IMG/VR virus record: IMGVR_UViG_3300045120_000124
Coordinates: 1-34,150 of that record
Strand: one strand, 5' to 3'
DNA from: a virus
DNA length: 34,150 nt
Shown here: positions 15,160 through 23,852 of the stretch, one piece after another
Numbering within the stretch: the first letter of the stretch is position 1
Layout of the letters: the number at the start of each line of letters is the position of its first letter
Made by a program: the position numbers and the translations under genes
Notes under the pieces: generated by a model
What the model was told of the DNA's origin: nothing
The model's input: the letters and a program-made list of their open reading frames with translations, nothing else
The model's database searches: none

Positions 15160-15815
15160 ATCGCGGGATTTACTGGGAGTATTTTGAGACACCGTGGATC
15201 CTGGGGGCCAGGGGCGCCTGGGATGAGGGCGTCACCTGGCGCAGTATCCGCACGGTGGCCCCGACGGCGCTGCCCTGTGACGCGGACTACATCCGGAATG
15301 ACGTCCTGCGCGTCACAAACGAAGCCGAGCAATACCATATCCAGCAACTGCTCTGGCAAGTCACCGAACTGGCCGAAGACGCCACCCAACGGGCGCTGAT
15401 GCCGCAAACATGGACGATGGTGCTCGACCGCTTTCCGTGCCATCTGATTCGGCTGGTGCGTCCCCCTCTGCTCGAGGCGGTCAGCATCGCCTATGTAGAC
15501 GGGGACGGGAATACCCAAACGCTCACGGGCTCACCGGCGGAGTTTCAGGTCTGCTCGTCTGGCGAGATGGTCATGGCCGAACTCGTGCCGCTGCCGGGTT
15601 CGAGTTGGCCGGCCACGAAGACCCAACGGGATGCCGTGACCGTGACCTTTCGGGCCGGCTATGCGACGGCCGCCGCCGTGCCCTATCTCATCCAGGCCGG
15701 GATTGCCTTGGCGACCGGCGAACTCTATAAGAACCGGGAACTGTCCATCTCGGGTTACAAGAACAACCTGCCGTCGGTCTTGAAGCTCGATCAATTCTGG
15801 GCGCGCGTCTGGTAA
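15156..15815 (+). CDS. Head-tail connector, phiE125 gp8-like
   Basis: Protein that docks on the portal ring to start the neck. The 219-residue product has the layout of the phiE125 gp8 / gp6-like adaptor family: an N-terminal alpha-helical bundle segment (QLLWQVTELAEDATQRALMPQ), a beta-rich insertion (RPPLLEAVSIAYVDGDGN) that includes TVTFRAGYA, and a closing helix (IQAGIALATGELYKNRE). The N-terminal 40 residues are longer than usual and may be an extension. Order with the following adaptor and gp10-like genes is standard. A 62-bp gap follows, in which I see nothing definite. Confidence 0.85.
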   Translation: MNRGIYWEYFETPWILGARGAWDEGVTWRSIRTVAPTALPCDADYIRNDVLRVTNEAEQYHIQQLLWQVTELAEDATQRALMPQTWTMVLDRFPCHLIRLVRPPLLEAVSIAYVDGDGNTQTLTGSPAEFQVCSSGEMVMAELVPLPGSSWPATKTQRDAVTVTFRAGYATAAAVPYLIQAGIALATGELYKNRELSISGYKNNLPSVLKLDQFWARVW

Positions 15816-15877
15816 GCCGTTTTCTGTATTGAATCAGCCGTCGGCGCGCTCGTGTGGCATAGCCTCACGTCTGCGGC

Positions 15878-16225
15878 ATGTCGGTCACGATCGATGCGGG
15901 CCTGCTTCGTCATTCCGTCGTCTTAGCGAACCCTGGCACGCCCGTGCAGAACAGCGACGGTGGGTTTACGGACGCCTGGACGGCACTCTCGCCCGCGACG
16001 GTCTATGCTGCGATTGAAAGCGCCACGGCCGCCCGCATGGAACGCATCGCCAACAGCACCGTCACGAGCAATGCCAGCCACGTCGTGACGTTGCGCTATC
16101 ACCCGCAAGTGACGACGAAAACGCGCGTCACGTTTGGGACGCGGACGTTTCAGGTGGTCGGGGTGATTAATGAAGATGAGATGAACGTCCTCACACGCGC
16201 CCTCTGCACGGAACTCGTGCCATGA
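15878..16225 (+). CDS. Head-tail joining protein (SPP1 gp16-like stopper)
   Basis: The 115-residue protein fits the Phage_H_T_join family: LLRHSVVLANPGTPVQNSDGGFTDAWTALSPATVYAAIE, an Arg/Thr-rich central hairpin, THVVTLRYHPQVTTKTRV-like strands (here NASHVVTLRYHPQ) and the conserved RTFQVVGVINEDE near the end. It forms a ring that closes the DNA channel below the connector. The start at 15878 is the first ATG of the frame; no clear ribosome binding site is visible. ATGA couples it to the next small gene. Confidence 0.9.
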   Translation: MSVTIDAGLLRHSVVLANPGTPVQNSDGGFTDAWTALSPATVYAAIESATAARMERIANSTVTSNASHVVTLRYHPQVTTKTRVTFGTRTFQVVGVINEDEMNVLTRALCTELVP

Positions 16226-16434
16226 TTACATCAAAAATCTCAAATCAACAACTGGCTGTGGCATTTGAGAAGCGGGGTCTCCTACCGCCGAATTGCCGCC
16301 TAATCGAACTGTCGATTGGGGTAACTGGCGCCACGATTGTTCGGTATGAACGGTTCGTGTCTGCCTCCGATCTTCAACTCGTGGCTGACGCTCTTTCAGA
16401 GTGCGCCGAAGTAGAGCGGAAGCAGAGCGCATGA
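16222..16434 (+). CDS. Small protein inserted in the connector cluster
   Basis: I do not recognise this 70-residue protein. It starts and stops in ATGA overlaps, so it is translated with its neighbours. The first 45 codons are visibly less GC-rich than the flanking genes. Sequence suggests a short alpha-beta-beta-alpha fold (QQLAVAFEKRGLL, RLIELSIGVTGATIVRYERFV, LQLVADALSECAEVE). Connector modules do not normally carry a gene here, so it may be a later insertion or moron. Confidence 0.65.
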   Translation: MITSKISNQQLAVAFEKRGLLPPNCRLIELSIGVTGATIVRYERFVSASDLQLVADALSECAEVERKQSA

Positions 16435-16847
16435 GCAATAACAAGTTCGTCTTCGCCGGCCTGTCCGAACTCAAAAGCGATCTCCAGCATTTGCCAGAGA
16501 CCCTGGTGGGAGAAGGCGTGCATCTCGTAGAGGGTGCCGCTAATGCGACCGCCGTAGACGTCAAGCGTGACTATCCGGTCGTGACGGGCAATCTTCGTGA
16601 CCATGTGGTCGTCGATCCCGTCCAACACTCTGCGGGTGGGGTGCGCGCGACGGTGCGGAGCACGGCGAGGCACGCCCATCTGTTTGAGTATGGCACGCAA
16701 GCCAGGCACACGAGCATTGGCGCCAATCGCGGCGCGATGCCGCCTGGGCACATCTTTGTGCCGGCCGCCCAGCGGCAACGGCGCGTCATGGTGCAGCAGT
16801 TGATTGAGCTCGTGCGGAGTCAAGGACTGCAGGTGCATGGCGAGTGA
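16431..16847 (+). CDS. HK97 gp10-like tail completion protein
   Basis: The 138-residue protein begins at an ATGA overlap. It matches the HK97 gp10 family: FAGLSELKSDLQHLPETL at the start, a helix, DYPVVTGNLRDHV in the middle and the strongly typical HAHLFEYGTQARH followed by PPGHIFVPA. It acts at the tail terminator/neck interface. Length is normal. It overlaps the next gene by 11 bases. Confidence 0.9.
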   Translation: MSNNKFVFAGLSELKSDLQHLPETLVGEGVHLVEGAANATAVDVKRDYPVVTGNLRDHVVVDPVQHSAGGVRATVRSTARHAHLFEYGTQARHTSIGANRGAMPPGHIFVPAAQRQRRVMVQQLIELVRSQGLQVHGE

Positions 16848-17268
16848 TCCGAGCGATGTGGACGCGGCGCTCTGTAACGCCTTGAAGGCCGACACGGGCT
16901 CGGGCGGCTTGATGACGCTCATGACCGATGGCGTCTACATGGACATCGCGCCCAGTGGGGTCGATAAGTTTGTGATCGTCTCGCTGCTCGCGCACGAAGA
17001 CGCCTATCAGCAAAACGGGTCCTCGTATGAACGCAGCGTGTATCTGGTCAAGGCCGTCGAACGGAACACCGTTGGCACGCGGGCGAAAGCTGCCGCTGCC
17101 CGCATTCAAGCGGTCTTGCAAGACGTGCGACTGACCATTACGGGCTATTCGCACATGTTGACCGAACGTGAAGAACGCATCCGGTATGCGGAAGTCGATG
17201 AGGAAGACCGCGATACCCGATGGCAACACCGCGGCGGCCGGTATGCCGTCTGGGTCTGTCCGACGTAA
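16837..17268 (+). CDS. Tail completion/terminator protein, DUF3168-like
   Basis: The 143-residue product sits where the tail terminator is normally encoded, between gp10-like and tail tube genes. It shows the DUF3168 layout: a first helix (DVDAALCNALKAD), VYMDIAP and VIVSLLAHEDAYQ strands, a long loop (QQNGSSYERSVYLVKAV), a helix AAARIQAVLQDV and a final strand with RRGGRYAVWV-like residues. It should cap the growing tail tube. The start at 16837 lies inside the previous gene with AAGGA about 14 nt upstream. Confidence 0.78.
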   Translation: MASDPSDVDAALCNALKADTGSGGLMTLMTDGVYMDIAPSGVDKFVIVSLLAHEDAYQQNGSSYERSVYLVKAVERNTVGTRAKAAAARIQAVLQDVRLTITGYSHMLTEREERIRYAEVDEEDRDTRWQHRGGRYAVWVCPT

Positions 17269-17301
17269 GTTCACCGCACGCTCGTTGAAAGGATTTCGCA
17301 C

Positions 17302-17718
17302 ATGGCACGGATTCATGGACGCTACGGAGAAGTCTCTCGCACCGATGTCTCGCCGGCCGTTATCGTCGGCTCGGTCAGCAAATGGACGCTGAAGCAGACG
17401 CGCGATTACGTGGAAGTCACGTCCTTTCAGGACGCGAACAAGACGTATGTCGTGGGGCTCAAGGACATCAGCGGATCGATCTCGTTCTTCTACAATCTGG
17501 ACACCGGCTCGCCGGCCGCCGGGGACACCGAAGAACTGTTCGACATGGCCGAGAGCAACGATCCGGTCACGATCAAGCTCACGCCCGACACCAACAACCC
17601 GCTGCACTACTGGACCGGCCCGGCCTATCTGGACATTGACACGATCGACGTCGATGTGAAGGGCGCGGTCAACGGCTCGGCCACGTTCAAGGCCTCGGGC
17701 GCCTGGTCCCGCGCGTAA
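17302..17718 (+). CDS. Major tail tube protein
   Basis: The 138-residue protein has the expected size and beta-rich sequence of a siphophage tail tube subunit: VGSVSKWTLKQTRDYVEVTSFQDANKTYVVGLKDISGS near the N-terminus (two strands and a loop), then TIKLTPDTNN and a final NGSATFKASGAW strand. A clear GAAAGGA ribosome binding site precedes the ATG, fitting its high expression. It is encoded before the chaperones and tape measure, as usual. Hundreds of copies would stack as hexameric rings around the tape measure. Confidence 0.88.
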   Translation: MARIHGRYGEVSRTDVSPAVIVGSVSKWTLKQTRDYVEVTSFQDANKTYVVGLKDISGSISFFYNLDTGSPAAGDTEELFDMAESNDPVTIKLTPDTNNPLHYWTGPAYLDIDTIDVDVKGAVNGSATFKASGAWSRA

Positions 17719-17728
17719 CGGCGCGCCC

Positions 17729-18013
17729 GTGGGCGAGTATCGGCAGATCCGGGGCGTGGTCGGCCAGATCACATGGTCGTATTACGTCGCGGCGGCGATT
17801 CACGGCTATACCGTGCGACAGCACAAACAGACGGGCGCGTCCTCGCTCGTGGGGACCGTGGTGTCGGCCGATACCTTCCGACTGACCCAGGCCCCGCTGC
17901 AGTTTGTGGCCCCGCACGCGAAAGGCGAATGGCGCTGGAATATTTCCACGTTGAAGATTACCGACGGCACGGTCCATGCGACCCTGACCCCCATCAAGGA
18001 GACAGTGCAATGA
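17729..18013 (+). CDS. Small tail-region protein of unknown function
   Basis: The 94-residue protein begins with GTG at 17729, 10 nt after the tail tube stop. It is beta-rich (GQITWSYYVAAAIHGYTVRQ, DTFRLTQAPLQFVAPHAKGEWRWNI written as two segments here: DTFRLTQAPLQFVAP and KGEWRWNI) with a short threonine-rich end. I know no family. ATGA at 18010 couples it to the tail assembly chaperone. Position suggests a tube-decoration or assembly role. Confidence 0.65.
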   Translation: MGEYRQIRGVVGQITWSYYVAAAIHGYTVRQHKQTGASSLVGTVVSADTFRLTQAPLQFVAPHAKGEWRWNISTLKITDGTVHATLTPIKETVQ

Positions 18014-18435
18014 GTGATTTTGTGCGACCGGAAGTGCAGCGGCTGCCGCTGTCACACGGACGTTTTGTGGATGTGCGGAAACAGTTGACGCATGGGGAAC
18101 GCGAAGATTTCCTGGCGACGATTGCGCCCTACGATCTGTCGGGATCATCCAAACTCGATCGGCGGCTGCTCCGCACGACGCGCGTGTTGACCTATCTCTT
18201 GGGCTGGTCGCTCGTGGACGACAAAGGGAGTCCCGTGCCGATTGGTCCGGAGTTGTCTGAGACGCAACGGCGCGATACGATTCGGTCACTGGATCCGGTC
18301 GTCTTCGACGAACTGCACGCGGCAATTCTGGCGCATGAAACCGCGAACTATGCGGCCCGGAGCGACCCAAAAAACATCCCGAGCGGCGACAGCGAGTCAA
18401 AATTGACCTCGCCATCGCTCGCCGCTGTGGAATGA
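18010..18435 (+). CDS. Tail assembly chaperone (gpG analogue)
   Basis: Chaperone that keeps the tape measure soluble and recruits tail tube subunits. The 141-residue zero-frame product is helical with the usual position immediately before the tape measure. It starts in an ATGA overlap. Near the end, at 18369-18375, lies an in-frame A-AAA-AAC slippery heptamer followed by a stem-loop, which should divert some ribosomes into the -1 frame to make a longer G-T type fusion (see the frameshift feature). The family diverges strongly, so recognition rests on position, helical content and the frameshift signal. Confidence 0.8.
   Translation: MSDFVRPEVQRLPLSHGRFVDVRKQLTHGEREDFLATIAPYDLSGSSKLDRRLLRTTRVLTYLLGWSLVDDKGSPVPIGPELSETQRRDTIRSLDPVVFDELHAAILAHETANYAARSDPKNIPSGDSESKLTSPSLAAVE
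18369..18426 (+). other. Programmed -1 ribosomal frameshift signal
   Basis: A-AAA-AAC lies in the zero frame of the chaperone gene (codons CCA-AAA-AAC at 18367-18375), the canonical X-XXY-YYZ slip site. After a 6-nt spacer, AGCGGCGA (18382-18389) pairs with TCGCCGCT (18419-18426). The -1 frame is open from the slip site to the stop at 18537-18539 and merges with the small gene at 18432. The fusion would be about 176 residues. All elements are read directly from the sequence. Confidence 0.88.
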
Positions 18436-18539
18436 GGTATCGGGACCTGTTGGACTTGCCCGAAGATGTCTACGCGATCTTGATCGAGACGCTGAACGAG
18501 GAAGCCACGCAGGCTGAGCGACACGACGAAGACGATTAA
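18432..18539 (+). CDS. Tail assembly chaperone T-domain (frameshift partner)
   Basis: A 35-codon frame with ATG at 18432, overlapping the previous stop by ATGA. It reads MRYRDLLDLPEDVYAILIET and ends in acidic residues. The LPEDVY pattern followed by a helix is typical of short T-type products in phage tail regions. It is probably made mainly as the C-terminal part of the -1 frameshift fusion, though its own start could give the free peptide. Its stop touches the tape measure start. Confidence 0.75.
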   Translation: MRYRDLLDLPEDVYAILIETLNEEATQAERHDEDD

Positions 18540-21128
18540 ATGCCGATTTCCGCAACGTTTGCCGCCGACTTTTCGAGTTTCCAGACCGCCGTTGCCCAGG
18601 CGGAAACCTCGCTGCGCTCGTTTGAAGCCGGCGCGGGGCGTACGGAGACCGCGCTCAACAAAGTCACGGATTCGCTCTCGGGCGTGAAGATCGTGCAACA
18701 GGCCACGCTGGCGGCCGAAGCCGTCGATCGGGTCGGTGGCGTCTCGGCCTTGACGACGCGCGAACTCGAGCGGCTGGGCGCCACGGCGCAGGAAGCCGTG
18801 GAGAAGATGCAGGCGCTCGGCATCGACGTGCCCGAGAAGATCCAGGCCATTGCCGACGCCTCGCATCACGCGCAGCAGGAGACGGGCGGCTGGGCGCAGG
18901 CCTTGGACGTCGCCAAAGGGGCGCTCGGGGCCTTGGGCATTGCCACGAGTCTTGAGGCGCTGGTGGCCTTCGGCAAAGAAATCGTCCACAACGCCACGTC
19001 CCTGCAATTTACGGCGGCGATGCTGGGGGAATCGACGGCGGCCATTGAACGCCAGCGGTTTGCGATTGAGCAGAGCGGCGGCTCGTTTGAAGCCTTGAGC
19101 GCCGCGATTACTTTCATGAATCGCAATCTGGAGGACGAAACACCGAAGGCGACCCATGCGCTCGAAGGCCTTGGGTTGTCGCTGAAGAGCCTGCAGCAGG
19201 CCTCGCCCGAAGTCGCGTTCAACACGATCGTCGAAGCCATCCGCAAGCTTCCGGATCCGATGCAGCAGAGCGCCGCTGCGCTCGATATTTTCGGCCGTGG
19301 GGCCAGGGAAATCCTGCCGGCCATTAAGGCCGGGTTTGAAGACGTCGGGAAGGCCGCCCCCATCATGGCCGACGGCTCTGTTGAGGCGCTGGCTCGCATG
19401 GACAAGGCGTGGAAAGCCTTTTCGACTGACGCCAAAGTCGCGGTGGGTGAAGCCCTTGGGGCCGTGACGGGCGACACGGATTCGATCATTGTGTCGCTCG
19501 GTCGGCTGGGCAATTTCATTCCGCTCATCGGCGGCTATCTCACCGACTACTCCAAGGCGATCGTCGAAACGGCGAACGCGAGTCAAACGCTGGCCGTCGT
19601 CCAAGGCGTGAGTGCCAGGTCGATCGAAGAGATGGCGCTCAAGGGCAAAGAAGCCGCGCCCTCGCTGTCGTATCTCAATGCGCTGCTCGAGATCCGCACG
19701 CGCGAAACGAAAGAGCAGGCCGACGCCGATGCGAAAGCGGCGGAAGCCAATGAAAAGTATCAGACAGAACTCGGCGTCTACAATGAAGTGCTCGGCCGCA
19801 TGACGATTCTCGCGTCTGGTGCTGGACAGACGACGGGCGAATGGGCGAAGTCGCTGCTCTTGGCGGGTGCGTCCATGTCGGACGTCAAGTCCGTGACTGG
19901 ATTGGCCTCGGGCGAATTGGAACAGTTCAAGAAAGCCATCGAGGCCTCTGCCGCAGCGACCCGTCAGGCCACGAAGGATCAAGAAACCTGGGCGAAGGGG
20001 ACCGCCGAGAACTATGCGCTGGCCGAACGACTCACGGATGACTACGCCACCGAAGAAGCCAAGATGAGTCACAACGCGCTGGACGCCAAACTGCGCGATA
20101 ACCAACGCTGGCTTGATGACGAAACCACAAAGCTCCTGCGGTCGAAGGGCAATCAGGATTCCTACTATGCGGCGCTGGATGCGCTGCGCGCCCGCAAGAT
20201 CCAAAAGGATGAGGCGGCGCTCGTCGAAGAGCAGCGCAAAGAAACCCAAGCCCGTGATGCGAATCTCGTGCTCTGGGATACCTATTTCGTGGACGAAGCC
20301 AAACTCCACAAGTCGCACGTCATGGATGCCGAACTGCAGCAGGTCAAAGATGGACTGCAGCAGCAGCTCGACGCGCTCGATCGGTCGAAGCCCGAATGGG
20401 AGAACCAATACGACGCGCTCGTGGCGATTGCCGGCGTGCGCCAAGCGCAGATTGCCCAGAACTATCACGACAAAGCTGTGCAGCCGATGATCGATGACGG
20501 CGTGAAACTGCTCGATGCCGCCTTGCATGGGTGGGACGATTTCAAGAGCGCCCTCGAAGGGGTCTGGGCCGAGATTCTGCATACCTTTGAGGAAAAGGTG
20601 GTGAAGGCGATTGTCGATGACTGGCTGGGCGCCTTGGCGAAAATGGCGGAGGCCGGCATCGCGGCCGAAGCCTCCAGTTGGTGGCAAGCGTTGCTCGGCT
20701 TCTTCGGCTTGGGCGGCGGCGGCGGCGATCAAATTGACGTGCCTCCTGGTTTACCGCCAAACCTCACTGGCCCCGGCACGCATCCAGGGCCGCCGCGGAA
20801 TGCAGCGACCGGAGGCTTGATCACCGCGAGCGGTATCGAACGCTTCGACGCGGGCGGCATGGTCTCTCCCTGGCAGCCCGAAGGCACCGATACCGTGCCG
20901 GCCATGCTCACGCCTGGGGAACGGGTGCTGAGCGTCTCGGACACGAAGAACTACGATGCCGCCCGTCTGGGGACGTCAGTCGGATCTGGCTCCTCGGTCT
21001 ACGTCTCGTTCCATGTCTCGGCGGTGGATGCGAAGAGCGTCAAAGACTTTTTCCACGATCATGCGCGGGAACTCTCCGAACAGGTCGCCCGCTACGCCAC
21101 CGACCGCCGCCTAACGGTGCGCCAATAA
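18540..21128 (+). CDS. Tail tape measure protein
   Basis: The 862-residue protein sets tail length; by the usual rule of about 1.5 angstrom per residue the tail would be near 130 nm. It begins MPISATFAADFSSFQTAVAQAE, a start common to many tape measures, and is helical and alanine-rich throughout, with long coiled-coil regions at about residues 380-620. A hydrophobic stretch (about 120-150) may be the membrane-active part. The C-terminal quarter has a glycine-rich hinge and a GGLITASGIERFDAGGMVSP segment resembling the tape measure/baseplate-facing end. It is by far the longest gene after the hub, as expected. Confidence 0.92.
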   Translation: MPISATFAADFSSFQTAVAQAETSLRSFEAGAGRTETALNKVTDSLSGVKIVQQATLAAEAVDRVGGVSALTTRELERLGATAQEAVEKMQALGIDVPEKIQAIADASHHAQQETGGWAQALDVAKGALGALGIATSLEALVAFGKEIVHNATSLQFTAAMLGESTAAIERQRFAIEQSGGSFEALSAAITFMNRNLEDETPKATHALEGLGLSLKSLQQASPEVAFNTIVEAIRKLPDPMQQSAAALDIFGRGAREILPAIKAGFEDVGKAAPIMADGSVEALARMDKAWKAFSTDAKVAVGEALGAVTGDTDSIIVSLGRLGNFIPLIGGYLTDYSKAIVETANASQTLAVVQGVSARSIEEMALKGKEAAPSLSYLNALLEIRTRETKEQADADAKAAEANEKYQTELGVYNEVLGRMTILASGAGQTTGEWAKSLLLAGASMSDVKSVTGLASGELEQFKKAIEASAAATRQATKDQETWAKGTAENYALAERLTDDYATEEAKMSHNALDAKLRDNQRWLDDETTKLLRSKGNQDSYYAALDALRARKIQKDEAALVEEQRKETQARDANLVLWDTYFVDEAKLHKSHVMDAELQQVKDGLQQQLDALDRSKPEWENQYDALVAIAGVRQAQIAQNYHDKAVQPMIDDGVKLLDAALHGWDDFKSALEGVWAEILHTFEEKVVKAIVDDWLGALAKMAEAGIAAEASSWWQALLGFFGLGGGGGDQIDVPPGLPPNLTGPGTHPGPPRNAATGGLITASGIERFDAGGMVSPWQPEGTDTVPAMLTPGERVLSVSDTKNYDAARLGTSVGSGSSVYVSFHVSAVDAKSVKDFFHDHARELSEQVARYATDRRLTVRQ

Positions 21129-23746
21129 TGGCGACCTATGTCTTCACGATTAACGGGACAACCCGTGAATGTAAATCGGGCAGTCTCTCAATTGACGCCA
21201 CGACCGACGGCGTGACGGTGCTCTCGGCCGAGATTGTCTCCATCGATGCGTCGGTGCGGCCGACGCTTGATCAACCCGTCGTCCTCACGGAAAAAGGCAC
21301 GCCGATTTACGGCGGCTACATTCACACCGCGCAGGAGATGGGCGCTGGGAATCTGCCGATCGTCCCGATCGTCACGCGCATCTCGTGTGTCGATTTCAGC
21401 GACTACGCGAACCGGATTCACCCGAATCTGACGCTGGCGGCAGGGACGCTGAAATCGCAACTGGTGGCGCTGCAGCCCTATCGCACGCCCTTCGGCGCGA
21501 CGCTCGACGCCGGCCAAGCCAATGGCCCTACTATGCCGGCGCTCGTCTATGCCTACGAGAAAACGCTGGCGGAAATCTATGCAGATCTGGCGGTGCTCTC
21601 CGGCTACATTCCGCTGACGAGCGCCAGCAACGTCTTCAAGATGATCGCGCCTGGAGACGTCGCGTGTCCCTTCAACATCACGAGCGGCGATGGGAATACC
21701 GTCGGGGACATTCAAGTAGAACCGACTCGGGACGATCAATACGCCAATCGCGTGGTGGTGCCAGGCCAAGCGCAACTGCAGCCAGCGAGGGAGGACACGT
21801 TCAACGGCGATGGGACGACGGTGCTCTTTGAGCTCGGCGCTCATGCGTCTGGTCCAGAAGCGTTTACCGGGGGCGTCTGGATTGACGACGGGATGGGGAG
21901 TGGCGTGGTCTTTGAAACGCTCGGCGCCTCGGGCGCGACGTGGATCTGGGATCTGGCGGCCTCTCCGCAGACCATCACCGATATGGGCCCGCCCAGTCCC
22001 TATCGTGTCTTCCCGCTGCCGGTCGGCGGGACGGCTCGGATCATCTATGCGGGCACGTTTTCGGGCACCGCCATTGCCGAAGACGTGCCAGCCCAAGCGG
22101 CGCCAACCTACATCTGGGAAGTCGTGTTGCCCAGGACTGATGTCTTCGACCAAGCGGTCTTGCAGGCGTATGCCGATGCCGAGTTGGCGCGGCGGCTGGT
22201 GCAGCAGCAAATCGTGACCTACGACACCTATACGCTCGGGGCCGTGCCAGGACAGACCCAGAGCATTGTAGAAACTGAGCGGAATCTCAATGCGACCTAT
22301 CTCCTGAAAAGCGTTCGCACGAGCGACCCTGGCCGTAAAGACGGGGCCCTGCTGCGGTCGGTCACGGCGATAGCGAATCCGCTCTTGCGGACCTCCGCAC
22401 GGAACACCGTGCAGCAATGGAGTCAATCGGGCGAGGCCGCGCCGGCCGCGCAGATTGCGAGCGGAGACGGTCCAGCGCCGCCCTTCCGATCGATGCAGTT
22501 CAACCGGGCCGGCGTGTTCGGCGGCACGGCCGATGCCCTCATTGACGAAGACGGATCCGGCGAGACCTACGGCGTCGAAGTCTTGCCGTTCATGGCCGCG
22601 CTCGGCTCACGCGATTCGCGCGGCGGACAACTCGCGGTCTTCAATGACGTGATCGGGAAGGCCAATGCGCTCACGCTCTGGCAGAAGGATGACGGCAACA
22701 TTTATCTCGAGTTCGATGCGACGGGCATCACGGCGGGGGCCGCGTTCAATCTGCTGACCTATGGGCCGAAGGGCGACATCATTCTCGGGTCGGCGCGGTT
22801 TACCGGCATCAGTGACGGCGGCTACGGGTCGATCACGGGCGGTCTGGGCTATGTCGGCCTGCGGCATCTCATCGGTATGGATGCGCTGTTGCCAGGCGCC
22901 GTCCGGAAAACTTCGAGCTTCACGATTGACGCGGCCTATTCAGGTGGGGGTAGTCCCGAAGCCGTCATCTATCTGGACAAGACCACGAGCGCCACCGTGA
23001 CGCTGCCCACGACGACCGATGACACGATCGCGGTCGGGGCCTCGGACCAATACAACCGGATTCTCTTTCTGAAAAACATCAACAGCGGGGTTTGGGCGCT
23101 CACGCCCGCGAGCGGCACGATTGACGGGGCGTCCAGTTACAGCCTCAGCCAGAATCAGGCGGTGATCATCGGATCGTCAGTGGGCACAGGCGCCGGCTGG
23201 CACATCCTGGCCTCCTTTGGGACCGCCTCGGATCTCGTGCAAGTCGCCACGGTGACGCTCACGAATGCCCAAGTGATCGCGCTGCCCAGCACGACCTATG
23301 CGATCGGGCCGACGCCACCCTCCGGGTATCTCATCAATCCGTTAGCCGTGACGTGGAAGAAAACGGCGGCATCTGGCGCCTGGACGGGCATTAGTGCGGT
23401 CTATGCGACGCTTCAACTGCAGACGGCGACCTCTGGCGTCTGGGTCAGCGACATCATCGCCAATGACAATTCCCTCACGACCGATCTGACGCGGCTGACC
23501 GACTTCCTGGGTGGCGCGAATAATCGCCTCGTGCGTGTGGCGTGTCCCTACAATGAACCCGTGCAAGCGTCGGCCAGTGGCGACGTCGGCTACAACGCCC
23601 CCGTCGTGACGGCCAGTCCGACCGATCATGATGGTCTTGGGGTCGTGATTGGGCTCGACAATAACGGCAGCCCCACCGCGCTCGGCGGTGGGAATGCGGG
23701 CAACAGCTTGAAGGTGACGATGTATTACACCATTGAACCCGTATGA
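21128..23746 (+). CDS. Baseplate hub / distal tail protein with C-terminal extension
   Basis: The 872-residue protein begins in a TAATG overlap with the tape measure. The first 420 residues look like a tail-hub protein: MATYVFTINGTTRE, strands around GTPIYGGYIHTAQEMGAG, then the ISCVDFSDYANRI and ADLAVLSGYIPLT segments seen in siphophage hub proteins. The rest is beta-rich and repetitive in composition, with a KTTSATVTLPTTTDDTI-like fibre part around residue 620 and a beta-sandwich-like end (ATLQLQTATSGVWVSDI). It probably both closes the tail tube and carries part of the adsorption apparatus. Confidence 0.8.
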   Translation: MATYVFTINGTTRECKSGSLSIDATTDGVTVLSAEIVSIDASVRPTLDQPVVLTEKGTPIYGGYIHTAQEMGAGNLPIVPIVTRISCVDFSDYANRIHPNLTLAAGTLKSQLVALQPYRTPFGATLDAGQANGPTMPALVYAYEKTLAEIYADLAVLSGYIPLTSASNVFKMIAPGDVACPFNITSGDGNTVGDIQVEPTRDDQYANRVVVPGQAQLQPAREDTFNGDGTTVLFELGAHASGPEAFTGGVWIDDGMGSGVVFETLGASGATWIWDLAASPQTITDMGPPSPYRVFPLPVGGTARIIYAGTFSGTAIAEDVPAQAAPTYIWEVVLPRTDVFDQAVLQAYADAELARRLVQQQIVTYDTYTLGAVPGQTQSIVETERNLNATYLLKSVRTSDPGRKDGALLRSVTAIANPLLRTSARNTVQQWSQSGEAAPAAQIASGDGPAPPFRSMQFNRAGVFGGTADALIDEDGSGETYGVEVLPFMAALGSRDSRGGQLAVFNDVIGKANALTLWQKDDGNIYLEFDATGITAGAAFNLLTYGPKGDIILGSARFTGISDGGYGSITGGLGYVGLRHLIGMDALLPGAVRKTSSFTIDAAYSGGGSPEAVIYLDKTTSATVTLPTTTDDTIAVGASDQYNRILFLKNINSGVWALTPASGTIDGASSYSLSQNQAVIIGSSVGTGAGWHILASFGTASDLVQVATVTLTNAQVIALPSTTYAIGPTPPSGYLINPLAVTWKKTAASGAWTGISAVYATLQLQTATSGVWVSDIIANDNSLTTDLTRLTDFLGGANNRLVRVACPYNEPVQASASGDVGYNAPVVTASPTDHDGLGVVIGLDNNGSPTALGGGNAGNSLKVTMYYTIEPV

Positions 23747-23838
23747 GGCTCGCCGACACGCCGCCGCTCTGGTATTGCGCCTTCTGGAGCGGTCTGTTTC
23801 TCTTGTATTGTGTCTTCTGGATCTGGCGCGGCAAGTGA
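23743..23838 (+). CDS. Tiny single-pass membrane protein
   Basis: A 31-codon frame beginning in an ATGA overlap with the hub gene. After a short polar start it is one hydrophobic, aromatic segment (LWYCAFWSGLFLLYCVFWIW) followed by RGK, a clear single transmembrane helix with the positive end likely in the cytoplasm. No known family. It could be a small membrane-acting peptide; that it is translated rests on the overlap and the membrane pattern. Confidence 0.5.
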   Translation: MRLADTPPLWYCAFWSGLFLLYCVFWIWRGK

Positions 23839-23852
23839 TAAGAGGTAGCACC

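Noticed and set aside
18348-20732. 794-codon open frame on the minus strand
   Set aside because: It lies opposite the tape measure gene, is rich in Arg, His and Gly with no domain pattern, and arises from the GC-rich codon use of the + strand gene.
21188-22426. 412-codon minus-strand open frame
   Set aside because: Antisense shadow of the hub gene with an Arg/His/Pro-rich translation and no ribosome binding site.
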